In this document: piece after piece, positions 21,246-32,995 of the stretch
How positions within the stretch are numbered: position 1 is the first letter of the stretch
How the letters are laid out: each line of letters opens with the position of its first letter
NCBI GenBank assembly: GCA_009746045.1
Contig: RPFO01000448.1
Location: forward strand, 1,349,547 to 1,392,046
Reading direction: 5' to 3'
Source: Mesostigma viride
Taxonomy: Eukaryota; Streptophyta; Mesostigmatophyceae; Mesostigmatales; Mesostigmataceae
DNA: 42,500 bases
The notes under the pieces: generated by a model
Told to the model about the DNA's origin: nothing
Seen by the model: the letters and a program-made list of their open reading frames with translations, nothing else
The model's database searches: none
Made by a program: the position numbers and the translations under genes

Positions 21246-24200
21246 GCCGACAGATGTCGGAGTGGCATTAACACCTATACTCCATGGGACGGATCAGTAT
21301 AATTCCACTGAGTAAGCTCCGCGACCCTTGTCCCCATGAAGGCCGGGTTTTGTCGTTCTTGTAGGGCTCACTACCAGTGTGCCCAGTGACCAGGTGCAGG
21401 CATTTCACTCATATGTGGAATAAGGAATAATGCCCGTGCGTGCCTGAGAAAGCATGGCATGAGGTCATTCATGAGCGCAACCATAAACCTGCCCCCTGCA
21501 ACAATGTGCAAACCCACGTAATTAAATTAATTAATTAAGCTCGTGCTCCCGTTGGGGAGTCACGGAGCTCCGGAGTGCTTTTAATCCCTGTATGTGCACA
21601 ACAGGAAGAAAGGGCAGCTCTAGACCCCCTTTCTCCTTCATGCCAGGCATGCCACAGCAGCAATCGGACACGATAGACAAACCGGCAAGACCCATGCACG
21701 TAAAACAAATACAAGATGGTTGAGAAAAGCAGTCGCCAAGTGTCAAGCCATTCTGAGCAGATATGTACTGTTTGGGGAATTAAGTCATTCACAATTGCAC
21801 GCAGCCATGATGCTAATGAGTTGAAACAGGCACTAGCTCTTCAAGGTCATAAGCACTCTTGTTGTCGTCCAGAAAGCTCAAGCCATGTTCTATGGAAGCA
21901 AAACATGCGCTTGGAGATATGTATCTCACACATGCTCGGCTTACGTACCTACAGGGTGCCACCACTTCTGCAACATTTTTCTGTAGCATGTGTATTAATT
22001 GGTAAGGAATATACATGCACAAATTAATAAATTAGTTACTAATTAATTTACACTTAGTCGACAGCGTCACGTGAGCATAAGTCCTCATGCTGTGGGGAGC
22101 TATCTGAATTCTAGTGACAGGGTTGCAGACTTGAAGGCACTGCGGCCCGGATATCACTATGAGTGCCAAACTGGGTCACAGTGACGTACGTGGCGCCCCG
22201 GCCCACTGCCCTTGCATGGGGATGGTGTCCTTCATATCCACCGATCTTTGCAGGTCATCTGCCTCCATATTACAGACAAACTGCAGGGGGCTCCCTGGGC
22301 GTAAGCTGGCCTGGCATCCTGAGATGCACAATCAAATGGCATACACTATTCCTATAGCTCGATTGGTTTGTGTCTCATTGAAGTACCCGAGCAGCACAAC
22401 ACAATTAATTTACACGTAGGCTGCGCCATGTGAGTGTAAGTCCTCATCAGTGGGATGGAGATGGGATGGGGGTGGATCTAGATAGCTAGTTTCTAGTCAC
22501 ATGCAGGGTTGCGGGCATCACACAGCGGGAATCACTATTGGTGCCAAACATGGTCACACGCGGAGCCCCTACCGCCTTGGGGCGGTGTCCTTCATATACC
22601 TGCCTGCCACCTAGCCATCTGCCGCCAGATTACAGATGAACCTGGAGCTGGGCTCAGACCGGCGGGGGTGAGCCCAGTCATTCTATGTATATGCAGCCTA
22701 GCTAGTTGAGTGTCTCTTTGCACGCGCACATGGGTGGCTACATGGGCATTTGCCTGTGTCTTGGGCTGGGGGGTTGGGCTGATTAGTTCAAGAGTGGGCG
22801 GGAAGACGGTGGTATAATTGGGTGGGTAGGGACGGAGTGGATGGATGATTGGGGGGGCTGGATGCGGGTGGGACTCAAGTTCGTGTAAAGTCCAAAGTTG
22901 CCTGTAGCATCAGCAAAAATAAGCGAGAAAGCAGCCTAAATTCAAGGAGCCTACTTGTTGTAACATGTGCCAAACTGCAATTAATGGTTGCAGGCTCACA
23001 AGCTGCCAGCTTCATAACGCAAATGGAATGAATTGCATGGTTACAGGACAAGCGTGTGGTTGGAAATCTTACAATGCCTGGCAACGTCTCTTTCATGTGC
23101 CCACTGAGAACCGCTGTTCAACACAAGAAGGCTTTGGCAAGCAACGAGCTTCGGCCAGGGCCTTCATTGCAAGGAAGCGTGTGTGAAGCAATAACGTCAG
23201 GATTTACAAACAGAAACTATACCTAACTTTGCGACCTTCATGCAGTATGTCATGTGCATGGCTATGTAGTATGTGCCAACAATCACAACGAAAAAGTGCG
23301 AAATTACAAACATTGCCATGGAAGGGCAGGAGCCACGCACGCAGCCAATTAAAACGGTTCGTGAACCAATCTGTCGGGCATATAGGCAGCAAAGTCTGGC
23401 TAGCAATAATGCAGTGCGATGCGAGAAAAACTCGGTAAATATGGGCAGGCAGGCGCAGCTCGTCCTCAGCAGTGCTATCTAACGTGACGGCGCCTTATTT
23501 CCGCGTGCACGGTGCCGAACATGGCACTGGCCTGATTCCAGTTGCAGCAACGCCAGATGCCTTCCCGTCATAGAGCAGAGGCTTCACGTACGTCGACATC
23601 GTTGCCTACCAATCGTTATGCTTCCCGTGATAACACTCGCATCCGAACAAAATGTCGAGAAAGCAAACAATCTACACGCGAGAAAACTGGGCTGCTAGCT
23701 TTTCAGGACTGGTTTTACCATGCCTTAAAATTCCATTAGCTTACTTTTAAAACCATGGCTGACTAATAATTTTGGCTAATTTTCAGGTATTTGTGCCGCA
23801 TGCATGGCCCGGGACGAGTCTCGAAGACGTAAAGGCATTACGTCGGAGTTTACGTACAGATCTGTAATAAAAAAAAAGATCTGCATATACGCCTAGCCAT
23901 CTGTATTTTTCGGGCCCTAACTTTACAGATCTGTCAAAAGCTGAGAAGTGGATGCAAGTCCGTGCAACAGTCAAAGTTGTGCAAGGCCCAAAAGGTCCCC
24001 AAAAGTGGTTTTCGAATCCCAAAAGGTTGTCGTTTCATCTGTAACGCTCACTACAGCTCTACGGCCACCTCGAATACTGCTGACTCTGATTGCCGTTTGC
24101 CGTACGGCGCGCGGTGTGCGAAGTTTGCCAGCGTACGAGCGTGCAGGCGTTGAGGCGTACACGTGCAGCTGCTGCGTTGGCGCTACTGTCGCGTTTCCCG

Positions 24201-24673
24201 CGGTAAACATTGTTATCCATTTTTGACGTCGACGGTGCATACCGCTGTACCGAAACGGGATCTCTGTCAGGCTACAGCCTGCCGCTCTGGTATTCCGGCA
24301 CCCCACCGTGCGCGTGTACAAACATCAAAACTTCTGATGCGCCGTGCGTGTCGCTTCGGCATTCTGGCTCCGGCACAACTCATTTTTGCATGACCTGGGC
24401 TTGAGGGGCCGTGCATAATATTGACCAGCTGTGTGGCCAGCGGCTTAATTGTGCCGACGAAAACCGAAGTCACAAATTGTGGATCAGCCTCAGGCCTGGT
24501 TGGCTGCTCGCTCTTGTTGCGGGTACCACCGTTGTGTTGTTTGGATCCTCCGTACTTCTTGAACAAAGAGCTCTCTCGTGCGTCTTCTAAACGTCAAAAT
24601 TGCTGCGGTGCACTATACCCAACACAACGTCGATGGAGGAAAAGCCTTGAGGTCACTGTTGGAGAGCGTAGGC
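21246..24673. other. Spacer between the channel and the F-box/WD40 gene
   Basis: No ORF here has recognisable protein character. It holds diverged direct repeats (listed separately), runs of TTAATTAA words near 21520-21540 and 22020-22050, and two ACAGATCTGT palindromes near 23855 and 23923. The promoter of the F-box gene must lie at its right end, but I cannot point to a core element. Confidence 0.5.
22025..22725. repeat. Diverged tandem duplication, about 350 bp per copy
   Basis: 22025-22390 and 22398-22725 share ordered blocks: TTAATTTACAC, GTAAGTCCTCAT-like, TCACTAT(G/T)(A/G)GTGCCAAAC, GGTGTCCTTCATAT, CATCTGCC, ATTACAGA and TTGTGTCTC/GAGTGTCTC. The copies differ by many substitutions and small indels, so the duplication is old. 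No ORF is kept. Confidence 0.6.
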
Positions 24674-27600
24674 ATGAGCGCTGGCGTGCTATCCTGTGGT
24701 AATGGTGGACATGCACGAGTCAATTGGGAGGAGCTGCCCGAGGAGTTATTATTTATTATACTTCTTATTGCTGGAATAGCCGATGTACGCACAGTCGCCA
24801 ATGCTGCCCGCGTGTGCAAACGCTGGTACAAACTGGCGGCGCAGGAACGGCTGTGGAAGCAAATCTATCTTGCGCAGTGGATGCTCCCGACAACGGCCGA
24901 ACGGGCATTAAGTTGGCGCCTTCAGCATGCTCGACTTAAGGTATGTTGCTCAATCTCAGTATTTCCAGCGGCTTAGGTGAGGACAACGCGCGTACTCGGC
25001 ATCTAGCCGCTAGTTGTGTGGCATTTTACGTCATACTACTACTTTATCTGTTGTGAAGATAAAGATGCTGCTACCTGAGATGGATCTGTTGAAATTTAAT
25101 AAAGGCCCTTAGCGGTGCGTAGTGCAGGTCTTCAAGGTATGCAACAGAGATGGAATGGTTTCCGTATATGTTTTCCGAGTGTATGCTTTGCTGTTGTCGT
25201 CTTGTTAGTATGCGGGAGCAATTTATGAAGCACCTGGCACATGCAGACTTGATTTCTGTGCTTGATGTGATTAACAGCTTTGGATGTCACCGTTTGATTT
25301 CAGATGTTACTTTGTCAAATGTGTTCGACACCCATGCTGACATGCTGTCATCAAACTTCTCAAAGTCATGGCTGTGGCTCCTCATGTCCCTAAAATAAAA
25401 GCTGAAATTCCACTGTGGTTGGGCATTATAGATTACTCTGGACATAGCTTCACACACGTAGTCATTCTTCCATGCCTAGTCTTGGAAGCACGTAGCGTTT
25501 AGTTATAACTAACCTTAGCTGAGCAAGTCATTGAAATCCTGGAAATCCCTTAAATGCTTTGGAATCCTGGTAGAGTCCATGGGCTTTCATGTTGCCTCAA
25601 GGATGGGTCAATGCCTCATTGGAAAGGCTGGGTGTCTGTGCCTGCCCCAGCGACAATTTTTTTTTGCATTTGCCGCTTGACGTTGCCATATTGCCGCAAT
25701 AACTCTTGAGGCAACAGCTCCTGCGTTCTTTTCTGACGTAGTCTCAACCTGCCACGATGTCGGTCCCTGATCTGCATGCAGGCCCTGCGGAGTCGCAACC
25801 TGTGTCTCGAAGGCTTCATTCCCACGCACGGATACGTGAACGCAATCTGCGTGCTTCCACTGCCGGCGTCGTCGCTCGAGTGTGGAAGCGTGGCGAATCA
25901 AAGGGTTGCAAATGGAAATGTTGGGAGTGGAAACTCAGCGATTGGGCTCGCCGCAAACGAAAGCGTCACGATGGAGCGTGTTCCGAAAGAACATACTTTC
26001 AGAGAAAACGCGCGCATGGACACGGTCCCAAGGGCCAGCGGGCAGGGCGCGACGACGAGCACCGCGCAGGGATCCCCAGGTGGTTCCCGTGTGAGGGATT
26101 TCCTCGAGGCTTCCCTAGACGATGATGACGATGACATGGTCTTCCTCCCCTCCGATGCCCATATGAACCAGAGCCCCGTCTCTCCGCCAACCGGTGGGAA
26201 CAGGAATCCTTCATGCCTCGTTGTGGTCGCATCCGAGGTGGATGAGCGCCATGGTCCCGGCGGCCTGCGCATCTTTGACCCGCATGCGTGGATGGCGGAC
26301 GGGGCACCGAACACACTGGGGCGAGTGGAGTCCCCACCGAGCTCTGATCCCGGCCGCCCCCCCCCTCGAATGCACTTTCTTCCGAGGGAGCACTCACGTG
26401 GCGCAGTCTGCCTGGCGCCTCTCCCTGGGCTGCTGCTGCGACGGGATCCCGATGGGGAAAGCCGTGGGGATGGTGGTAATGGTAACGCGCGCGGTGTGGG
26501 GCAGAGTGGCTGTAGCGTTGATGACGGGAGCGAGGCGGTCCTGACGTGCTTTGTGAGCGGCTCCCGGGACGGCTTTGTCCGTGTGTGGGAGGCGCACCCC
26601 CAGCCGCAGTGCCTGGCTGTCCTGGGAGGCCACGAGGGCGAGGTGACGGCTGTGGCGGCGTTGCCAGGTGATCGGTTCGCTCGACTGAGCGCACGCACTG
26701 CAGCCTGGAGAGCTGGGCGCCGCGACGTCACCCTGCACCATGTGCTGGCATCTGCGTCCAGGGACAAGACCGTGCGCATCTGGTGCGGGGTGTCGGTAGA
26801 GAACACTGAGGCTGCCGCGGCTGGCTCGTTTCCTTCTACTTGCGGTGAGGGAGGCTTGTTTGCAGGCCACGCGGATGGCACTGGCACGGTGGCGGCGGAC
26901 AGCAGTGATGGCTTCATTGCGGGCAGCACCCGGCTATGCCACTTTGTGTGCTTGCGGGTGCTGCGGGGCCACACATGCTGGGTGAGCAGCCTGGTGTTCC
27001 TGGACATGTGGCGTGGCAGCGGGCAGGACAGGGACCCTGGAGCCAGGGACAGCCATGGATCTCCCGATGAATCGGTTCCCAACGACGATAGCATCCAGCA
27101 AGACATGCCCAAGGGGACCCTGTTGCGAACACAGGGTTGCTCAAAGGGCATCTCCCATGTCCCCAGGCGTGGACATGCCGGCGAGCGGGATAACAATGCC
27201 ACCATGGGGAGCCTAGCCGGGGGGCCACGGCCACCAGCACAAGAGGGCAGTGGCAGCAACGAGGGGGTGGCCCCATCCTCGCCAATCATTCTAGCAAGCA
27301 GCGATGGCGAGGGGAAGCTGTTGCTGTGGGATGTGAGCACGCTCATCCCCACAACCGGATGGCATGGGGAGGCTGAGGATGAGGATGCAGGGAGAAGCGG
27401 CGCCGCCACCGATGGCCAGGTTGCTAATTCTTGTGCATGTGGCTCAGCAAGCCCTCTCACAGGGGTATCCGCTGCCGGTATCCTGGCGGCCATCGCGGAC
27501 CTGGACCCCTGGGTCCCTGGGTTCATCGACTCAGAGCTGCACGTGCCGGCGTTGCTCGCGCTGCCCTCCCCTGCACCAGTGGCCACACTGACGGTGTCTG

Positions 27601-28463
27601 GGCAGCAGCCGTTCGGTCCCCAGGGACCCAGTGGCCCGGTGCCTCCCATCCCTGGCACCTTCCCGCCCTGGCACCGGGCGGTGCGGTGCCTCACCGTGGC
27701 AATCACAGGTGGCGCTCACACAGGGGCGCGGCACATGGATGGCCGCTCTTCAGATCTTTCTGTCGAACCGCAACCATCCTTTGACTCTATCATTGCAGGG
27801 TGCAACGATGGGAGGTTATACATCTGGCCGGCCTTGATGGGCAGCCATAGTTCTGCCAGCCACGACATGTCTGGGGTCGGGCACGCTGGAGGGTTACCCC
27901 AGGGGGATCAAGGCAGGGTCCAGATGGCTACCGCTGGGTTGGCGGTGCCAACAACCATGAACGTGGGGGGCAACGGTCCTGCCGAGTCGATGGAAGTTTC
28001 ACCCGTGAAGGAGTTAAAGGCAGGCGACGGGGGAACAGTCAGAGGGAATCAGACAGGCAGCGGGGCGCTGTCAAATGGCTTGGACACACCCAGCGAGCGA
28101 CACCTTGCTGGCCTCTCTGTGCGTACCCACGTTGGTCGGGTGGTTTGCCAGTCTAACAACCCAGGATGCGGTAGCCCAGCGCATCGTCACGGTCTGGGTA
28201 GCGCGGACTATGCCACTGGCCAATATGCCTTGCCAATTAGCCACTCGGGCTGGGTCCTGTGCACGTATACCGTTGGCAACCTGCTGATCACGGGCAGCCA
28301 GGATGGGACGATACTGGTGTCAGACCTGGAGTCGGGAGAGCCGCTGCGGCGGCAAAGCATGGGCGGTGTGGTCTCGTGCCTGGGCCTTCTAGCAGACCAT
28401 GTCTTGGTGGGAACGGGTGGGGCTGACACCTCGGGATTGTGGCTGTACCGGATTCCTATGTAG
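24674..28463 (+). CDS. F-box/WD40-repeat protein, two exons
   Basis: Exons 24674-24940 and 25782-28463 join in phase 0 (AAG|gtatgt; TGCATGCAG|GCC) to give 982 residues. The F-box is at about residues 18-66 (WEELPEELLFIILL ... ARVCKRWYKLAAQERLWKQIY). WD40 blades follow: FVSGSRDGFVRVWEAH, LASASRDKTVRIW, LRGHTCWVSSLVF, ILASSDGEGKLLLWD, IIAGCNDGRLYIW and a C-terminal LLITGSQDGTILVSD. Long Gly/Ser/Pro-rich inserts separate the blades. F-box proteins of this kind act as substrate receptors of SCF ubiquitin ligases; the substrate is unknown. The start is the first in-frame ATG; an upstream exon is possible because the frame is open to the left. The single 2.7-kb exon contrasts with the highly split neighbour. 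Confidence 0.8.
24941..25781 (+). other. Intron of the F-box/WD40 gene
   Basis: 841 nt with consensus donor GTATGT and acceptor CTGCATGCAG. A short open frame at 25150-25398 shows no domain and is probably chance. Confidence 0.7.
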
Positions 28464-30261
28464 AGTGCGCGTCAGCTTGTATCTGCCAGTCCCATTAAGA
28501 CCAGCTATACCTAGGGCGTGTACAGCCTGGATACCTGTAAGTGAACGCAAATATGGCTGGTCCTATACCAGAGCTATAGACCTGCTTATGCATGCGCAGT
28601 GAACCTTTGTCGGCATGCATGCATCCAAGTGCATTCCAAGTGGACTTCTGCGTCAACGTCTTTACGTATGATCGGCTGCACATGCTTCGATTACTTACTG
28701 AACTAGCTGCTTCTACTCATGAAGTTAAATTCCCAGTTAAATTCACCAGCTTAATTCCTTGCTGCGCTAGCTTCAGTCTCTGCATTTGATAGCACGTTGC
28801 ATACAACTTTTAAAGTTTCAAAAGCTGACAGTTAACCATTGTGCACAGTATCATAGACTTATTATTAAATTTGAAAATTTTTAGCTCATGGTTGCTTGAC
28901 ACTGTTATAAGCATACATGCAGGATCTTAACCCGTGTTTTTTTACAACGCGATACATCGCGTTGTAGGGTTAGAACGCGATGTATCGCGTTGTAATCTGA
29001 CACATGGCAAACCTATTAAACATGCGATTTTTGGTCTGAAACTTTCAACATAGGTCAGAAACATCTCATAGAATTCAAGAAAAAATCCTGGTATTTTTGG
29101 TATTTTTTTTTGTGACAGCTGCAAACAAATATGTACCACTGAAATCAGGCATTTTCGCGGGACGAAGGTGAAGACGACGGCGATGGCGGCAGGTAGATCT
29201 CGCCAGTTTTAGCGCGAATTTCAGTGGCTGTTGGGTAGCACGACCATGATGATGCGTTCAAAGGTTGATAATAAGGTTTCTACGAGTTTGTTGAGGTACT
29301 GGGGCAAAGGAAACGTAGTTTTTTCCAGTTTCTCACCCAACTTTCATGCGGAAACCCTGGAAACCGGCATACATATTATTACGTCAAGACTCGGGTCTGC
29401 TGCGGCACCATGCTTGGTATTTCCATGACCAGTGTTTCGACTTCTTAACACATGTTTATTCATTCCGAACGCCCGGACTCTCGGCTAATACTAGTTTGTG
29501 CAGACTAGTTTGTGCAGACTTTTATTGGGTAGCTCCGGGCATGATGGTGCCTGCAAACTAGTAGCGTAAGGCGTGACCGTGGCTATTGCTACGGTATGCT
29601 GTATTTTCCTGGAAATGGCCTATGCCACCGGCTCAATAGTGCTTGCAGGCGTAAGTATATCGTGTTTCTACCTAGTTTCTGCCAGTTTTCCACTTATTTC
29701 TACTGACCTCTGCCCAGCCTCTCTAAGACCGCCATCCTACTCGACGTTCCTTGCATGTCAGCCATAGCAGGTTGCAGGTGTGCAGTATTTAGGTGCTGTA
29801 TACGTTGTCAAGCCGTGCATATATTGTGAGGATTGGATCTTGATGGTTTATACTGCGTTGATTGTGCAAGAAGATCAGCTAGGTGCCCATAATCATGGTG
29901 TATAATCATGTGTTGTTAGCATCTTGCCACCATTTGCTAGCATGCATTCCAGCGTCATCTTTGCCTGCATGTAAGCTCATGGATCACTCAACCTATCCAA
30001 GCCTTGCATTACACGTGCCGCTTTCTTTCAGTATTGCACGCGTTATGGAATGACACGGAGCATTAACCCCGATGAGATACGAGCCACGAGCCACGAGGTA
30101 GCCATGGCTGACGGCAAAAACGTTCGCGTCTGAGCCCCAAATTCCGTCAGATCACTTGCAACCCGGATGCATCTTTTCTAGGCGCATCTACTACTATAAA
30201 CGGTTACAGCTGTAACGCAGTATTGTGATCCCAGCCTGCAGCTATTACGCGAACTGCTATT
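28464..30261. other. Spacer after the F-box/WD40 gene
   Basis: A/T-rich and without a credible ORF. Contains the perfect inverted repeat at 28943-28994 and a small repeated phrase (CTAGTTTGTGCAGACT, twice, near 29492-29521). Confidence 0.5.
28943..28994. repeat. Perfect 20-bp inverted repeat, 12-nt spacer
   Basis: TACAACGCGATACATCGCGT at 28943-28962 is exactly inverted at 28975-28994. Each arm is itself nearly palindromic around ATACAT/ATGTAT, so the site can fold as one long hairpin or as two. Confidence 0.9.
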
Positions 30262-31112
30262 ATGACGAGCAAACGCACAACAACGCAACGCAGCCTGGCG
30301 AATGCGTTAGGCAATGAAAATACTTCGCCCACCGGCCCAGATGGCAATGGTGACACTAGTCGTGCACTGGTGCTCGCCCAGCCTCCCGGGCTCGCCTCGC
30401 CATCTGCATCGCCTGAACCTAAGCGCAGTCGCTCTGCTGAGCCGCCCTGGGAAGAGACCTCCTTTGACGTCGACAGCTCCGGCTTCTGGCAACGCAGCCC
30501 CAGTTGGTTCATGGAAGACGTGCATTTTACGGCAATCACGCCTCGCTTCTAGCCCTGTGCGTGTACCTCACGTCCCACAACCGTGGCCGCTGGCCTGGTG
30601 ACAGCAAGCTTGTCGACCCCGCCGAGGCTCTCCCAATCATTCACCGCATGAGTCGCCCCAAGCTCCAACGCTTCGCCCTCTGCTCCCTTGTTGTTGGACG
30701 CTCCGAATCCGCGATCTGGGCTTCCCAACCGCCCCCCCCCACCTTCCCCACCGAAGCCACCCTCCGCACCCTCCTCAAGGAAGCTTTCGAGCAGCACGTG
30801 ATCCCTCTTGCCGCAGATGTGGCGGCAATTGGCGGCACGCTGGCTGCTGAGCTCCCTACCATCCCCACCGCCACCGCCACCCTCCTCGCCTCCCCCCCCC
30901 CCCCCCCCCTCCGCCTCCACCGACTCCATCACCGCCCATGCAGCTCCGCGACATCGACCAGCGCCTCAAGGATAATGCAATCGCTATCGAGGTCTTGCAG
31001 AACACCGCAGGCCTCACCGCCCAGGAGGTGAAGGACATTGCCGCCAAGCCAGCCCCGGCTGGCCTGGCCGGCGATGCTCCTCCCATCACTACCTGGGCGG
31101 ACATGCTTTTCA
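30262..31112 (+). pseudogene. LINE ORF1-like remnant, 5' part
   Basis: Three overlapping frames must be joined to read this: 30262 to about 30530 (PEPKRSRSAEPPWEE), then a shift to the frame reading FYGNHASLLALCVYLTS and TEATLRTLLKEAFEQHVIPL, then a shift near 30890, within a C-run, to RDIDQRLKDNAIAIEVLQNT. The last piece looks like the coiled coil that precedes the RRM-like domain in L1-type ORF1 proteins. It is cut at 31112 by the inserted element and continues at 32459. At least two frameshifts make it non-functional. Confidence 0.6.
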
Positions 31113-32458
31113 CCCATAGTCCGCTGACCCATTTTTGGCACTTTTATACCCCTGAAAATGAAAAAAATCATAACTCACAGGCCACAACTCCAAATACCCC
31201 TAACCAAGATGCTAGGAGTATCTACACTTCAAGGGCTTTCAGAATATGCAATAATACCTTGGCTTTTTTAAAGCATTTGGATGATAGCTCCGGTCAAAGC
31301 TGGCCAAAAGACGATCTTTTTTCCCCAAGGAAAAGTCTACCCCCCCCTAACTTCCCAGGGAGGGCAGGGAATCTCAATACCAACATTGGACAACTTAGTT
31401 GGATAGTCCAATGGGGGTTTCCTTGGGTCAGACCACCCGGATAACCCATTACCCCTATATAACGTGCTCATACATGTGTGTGGGTTACGCGCGTGAAAAC
31501 AGCTATCTATGACATGCAGCACAATAATGCATTATAACAAGCTATCAAAGGCTGCCAAAAGTGCTGGAATACAAACACGTTGCCTACCTGCACTGACGGA
31601 GTGGTATACTCCAAAGAAATGCCCCAGACTGGGCACTTTCAGGGCTAATACCACTCTTTACAACAGGCATGGAACTTGCTGAAATATGCATGGATAAAAT
31701 CGTCATTCATAATGCATGGGATACGTATTCCGCTGCAAACAACACGTACGCAAATACGTTGTCGTACCTGGCTCGTTCATGCCCTACCCGGATTCCGCTG
31801 GCCGGGACCCTCATATCTCACACATACTGATGCTCTACAGGCAAAGGCCGCCATAGCCGCATACTTCATGATCCGCCATGGCTACCAGGTCGATGTTCCG
31901 TGCAAAGATGGCCACTAAACTAGTCCGCATTCTCAGCAAACGCTGCAGCTGACGTCCCTTACCCAAACTGGATGCCCGGGCTGGCGCAGATTGCCCGGCC
32001 ATAGGGAGAAAATCGACATATGATAAGCTATGACTCATCTGGAACCGACGACTAGGAAAGTCATATTTTCCTACCTGTATTTTCCTAACCCTATAAATCT
32101 GGCGGTGCCTGACCTACGAAAATCATGCATCGTCATTCTGAGCAACATTCTGAACCGTTTCAAGCCGTGAGACGCAAAAATTTCGTGACAGCGGCACGTT
32201 GGCAGCCATATCTCATTACGCGCGCGCGCGAGCGAAATTTTCCCGCCAAAGTCACGTGATACATTCTCAATGCACGTTGTAATTACCAGGCTATGGCGAA
32301 TATTACCCCCAAACCTATGCATCACCTTCGTCCCTAAGTGTTCCCGGACCCACCGGACCACTGACATCCGTCACAAGTGGCGCGGCGCTTACGGCGCGGC
32401 GCGAAATTCGACCGTTAGTCAAACTACCCGACAGGTCGGGTAGTTTACGGACTATGGG
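31113..32458. mobile_element. 1,346-bp DNA transposon-like insertion inside the LINE ORF1 remnant
   Basis: The 11-bp ends CCCATAGTCCG (31113-31123) and CGGACTATGGG (32448-32458) are exact inverted repeats, and both flanks carry CA, a possible 2-bp target duplication. ORF1-type coding sequence stops at the left edge and resumes at the right edge, which independently marks it as an insertion. No ORF in the interior looks like a transposase, so it is probably non-autonomous. I cannot assign a superfamily. Confidence 0.65.
32421..32446. repeat. Perfect 12-bp hairpin next to the right end of the insertion
   Basis: AAACTACCCGAC, two bases, then GTCGGGTAGTTT. It lies one base inside the right terminal repeat of the 1,346-bp element; the left end has no such hairpin. 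Confidence 0.85.
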
Positions 32459-32995
32459 CAACACACCACCTCCACCACCTCCGCCGTCGCAGCCCAGCTC
32501 CAACGGCAGACGCTTGACCTGGAGCCGCGACCTCGGAGGCCGAGCTCGCCAAGCGCAGCCTCAACGTCATTGTCAAGAACCTCAAGATGGAGGAAGGTGA
32601 GAATTCCGAGAGGCTTGCGCGCGCTTTTGAGAGAGAAATCCTTGACCGCATGGGCCTTACTGGTGAGATCGACCTGGTCGCCCACCGCCTTAATTCCCCG
32701 CGCGCGGGGTAAGGCAAGGGCGCCCCCGCTCCTTCTCACCTTTAAGACCCCGGCGGACAAGATTTCCTTTCTCAGACGCCGCAAGCGGCTCGAGAAGACT
32801 CTCTTCACCCTTGATGACGACTTGACCCTGGCGCAGCAACAACGGCGACGGGAGCTATGGCCGACCTACCTCCAGCTCCGGCAGACCAAGGCGGGGCAGC
32901 CGGTGTACTGGAAGGGGGCGGCCATCTACGTCGGCCACAAGCCCTGGCAGGCGACCCCCGCGGCCCCAGCGACTCCAGACGCCCCAGCTTAGGGG
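32459..32995 (+). pseudogene. LINE ORF1-like remnant, 3' part (RRM-like and C-terminal domains)
   Basis: Read with frameshifts: AVAAQLQRQTLDLE, then ELAKRSLNVIVKNLKMEEGE through MGLTGEIDLVAHRLNSPRAG and a stop, then, one frame over, PPLLLTFKTPADKISFLRRR, LDDDLTLAQQQRRRELW and VYWKGAAIYVG to TAG at 32993. The order 'LNVIVKNL ... AHRL ... RPPLLLTFKTPADK ... LDDDLTxxQ' matches the RRM and C-terminal domains of L1-type ORF1 nucleic-acid chaperones. Frame breaks lie near 32520 and 32708. No endonuclease or reverse transcriptase follows. Confidence 0.65.

Noticed and set aside
25150-25398. 82-codon ORF in the F-box gene intron
   Set aside because: Bounded by consensus splice sites of the host intron; the protein shows no recognisable feature.
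25898-27706. 602-codon minus-strand ORF
   Set aside because: Exact complement of the WD40 exon, which has recognisable blades on the + strand; the minus frame has no domain and is a G/C-composition shadow.
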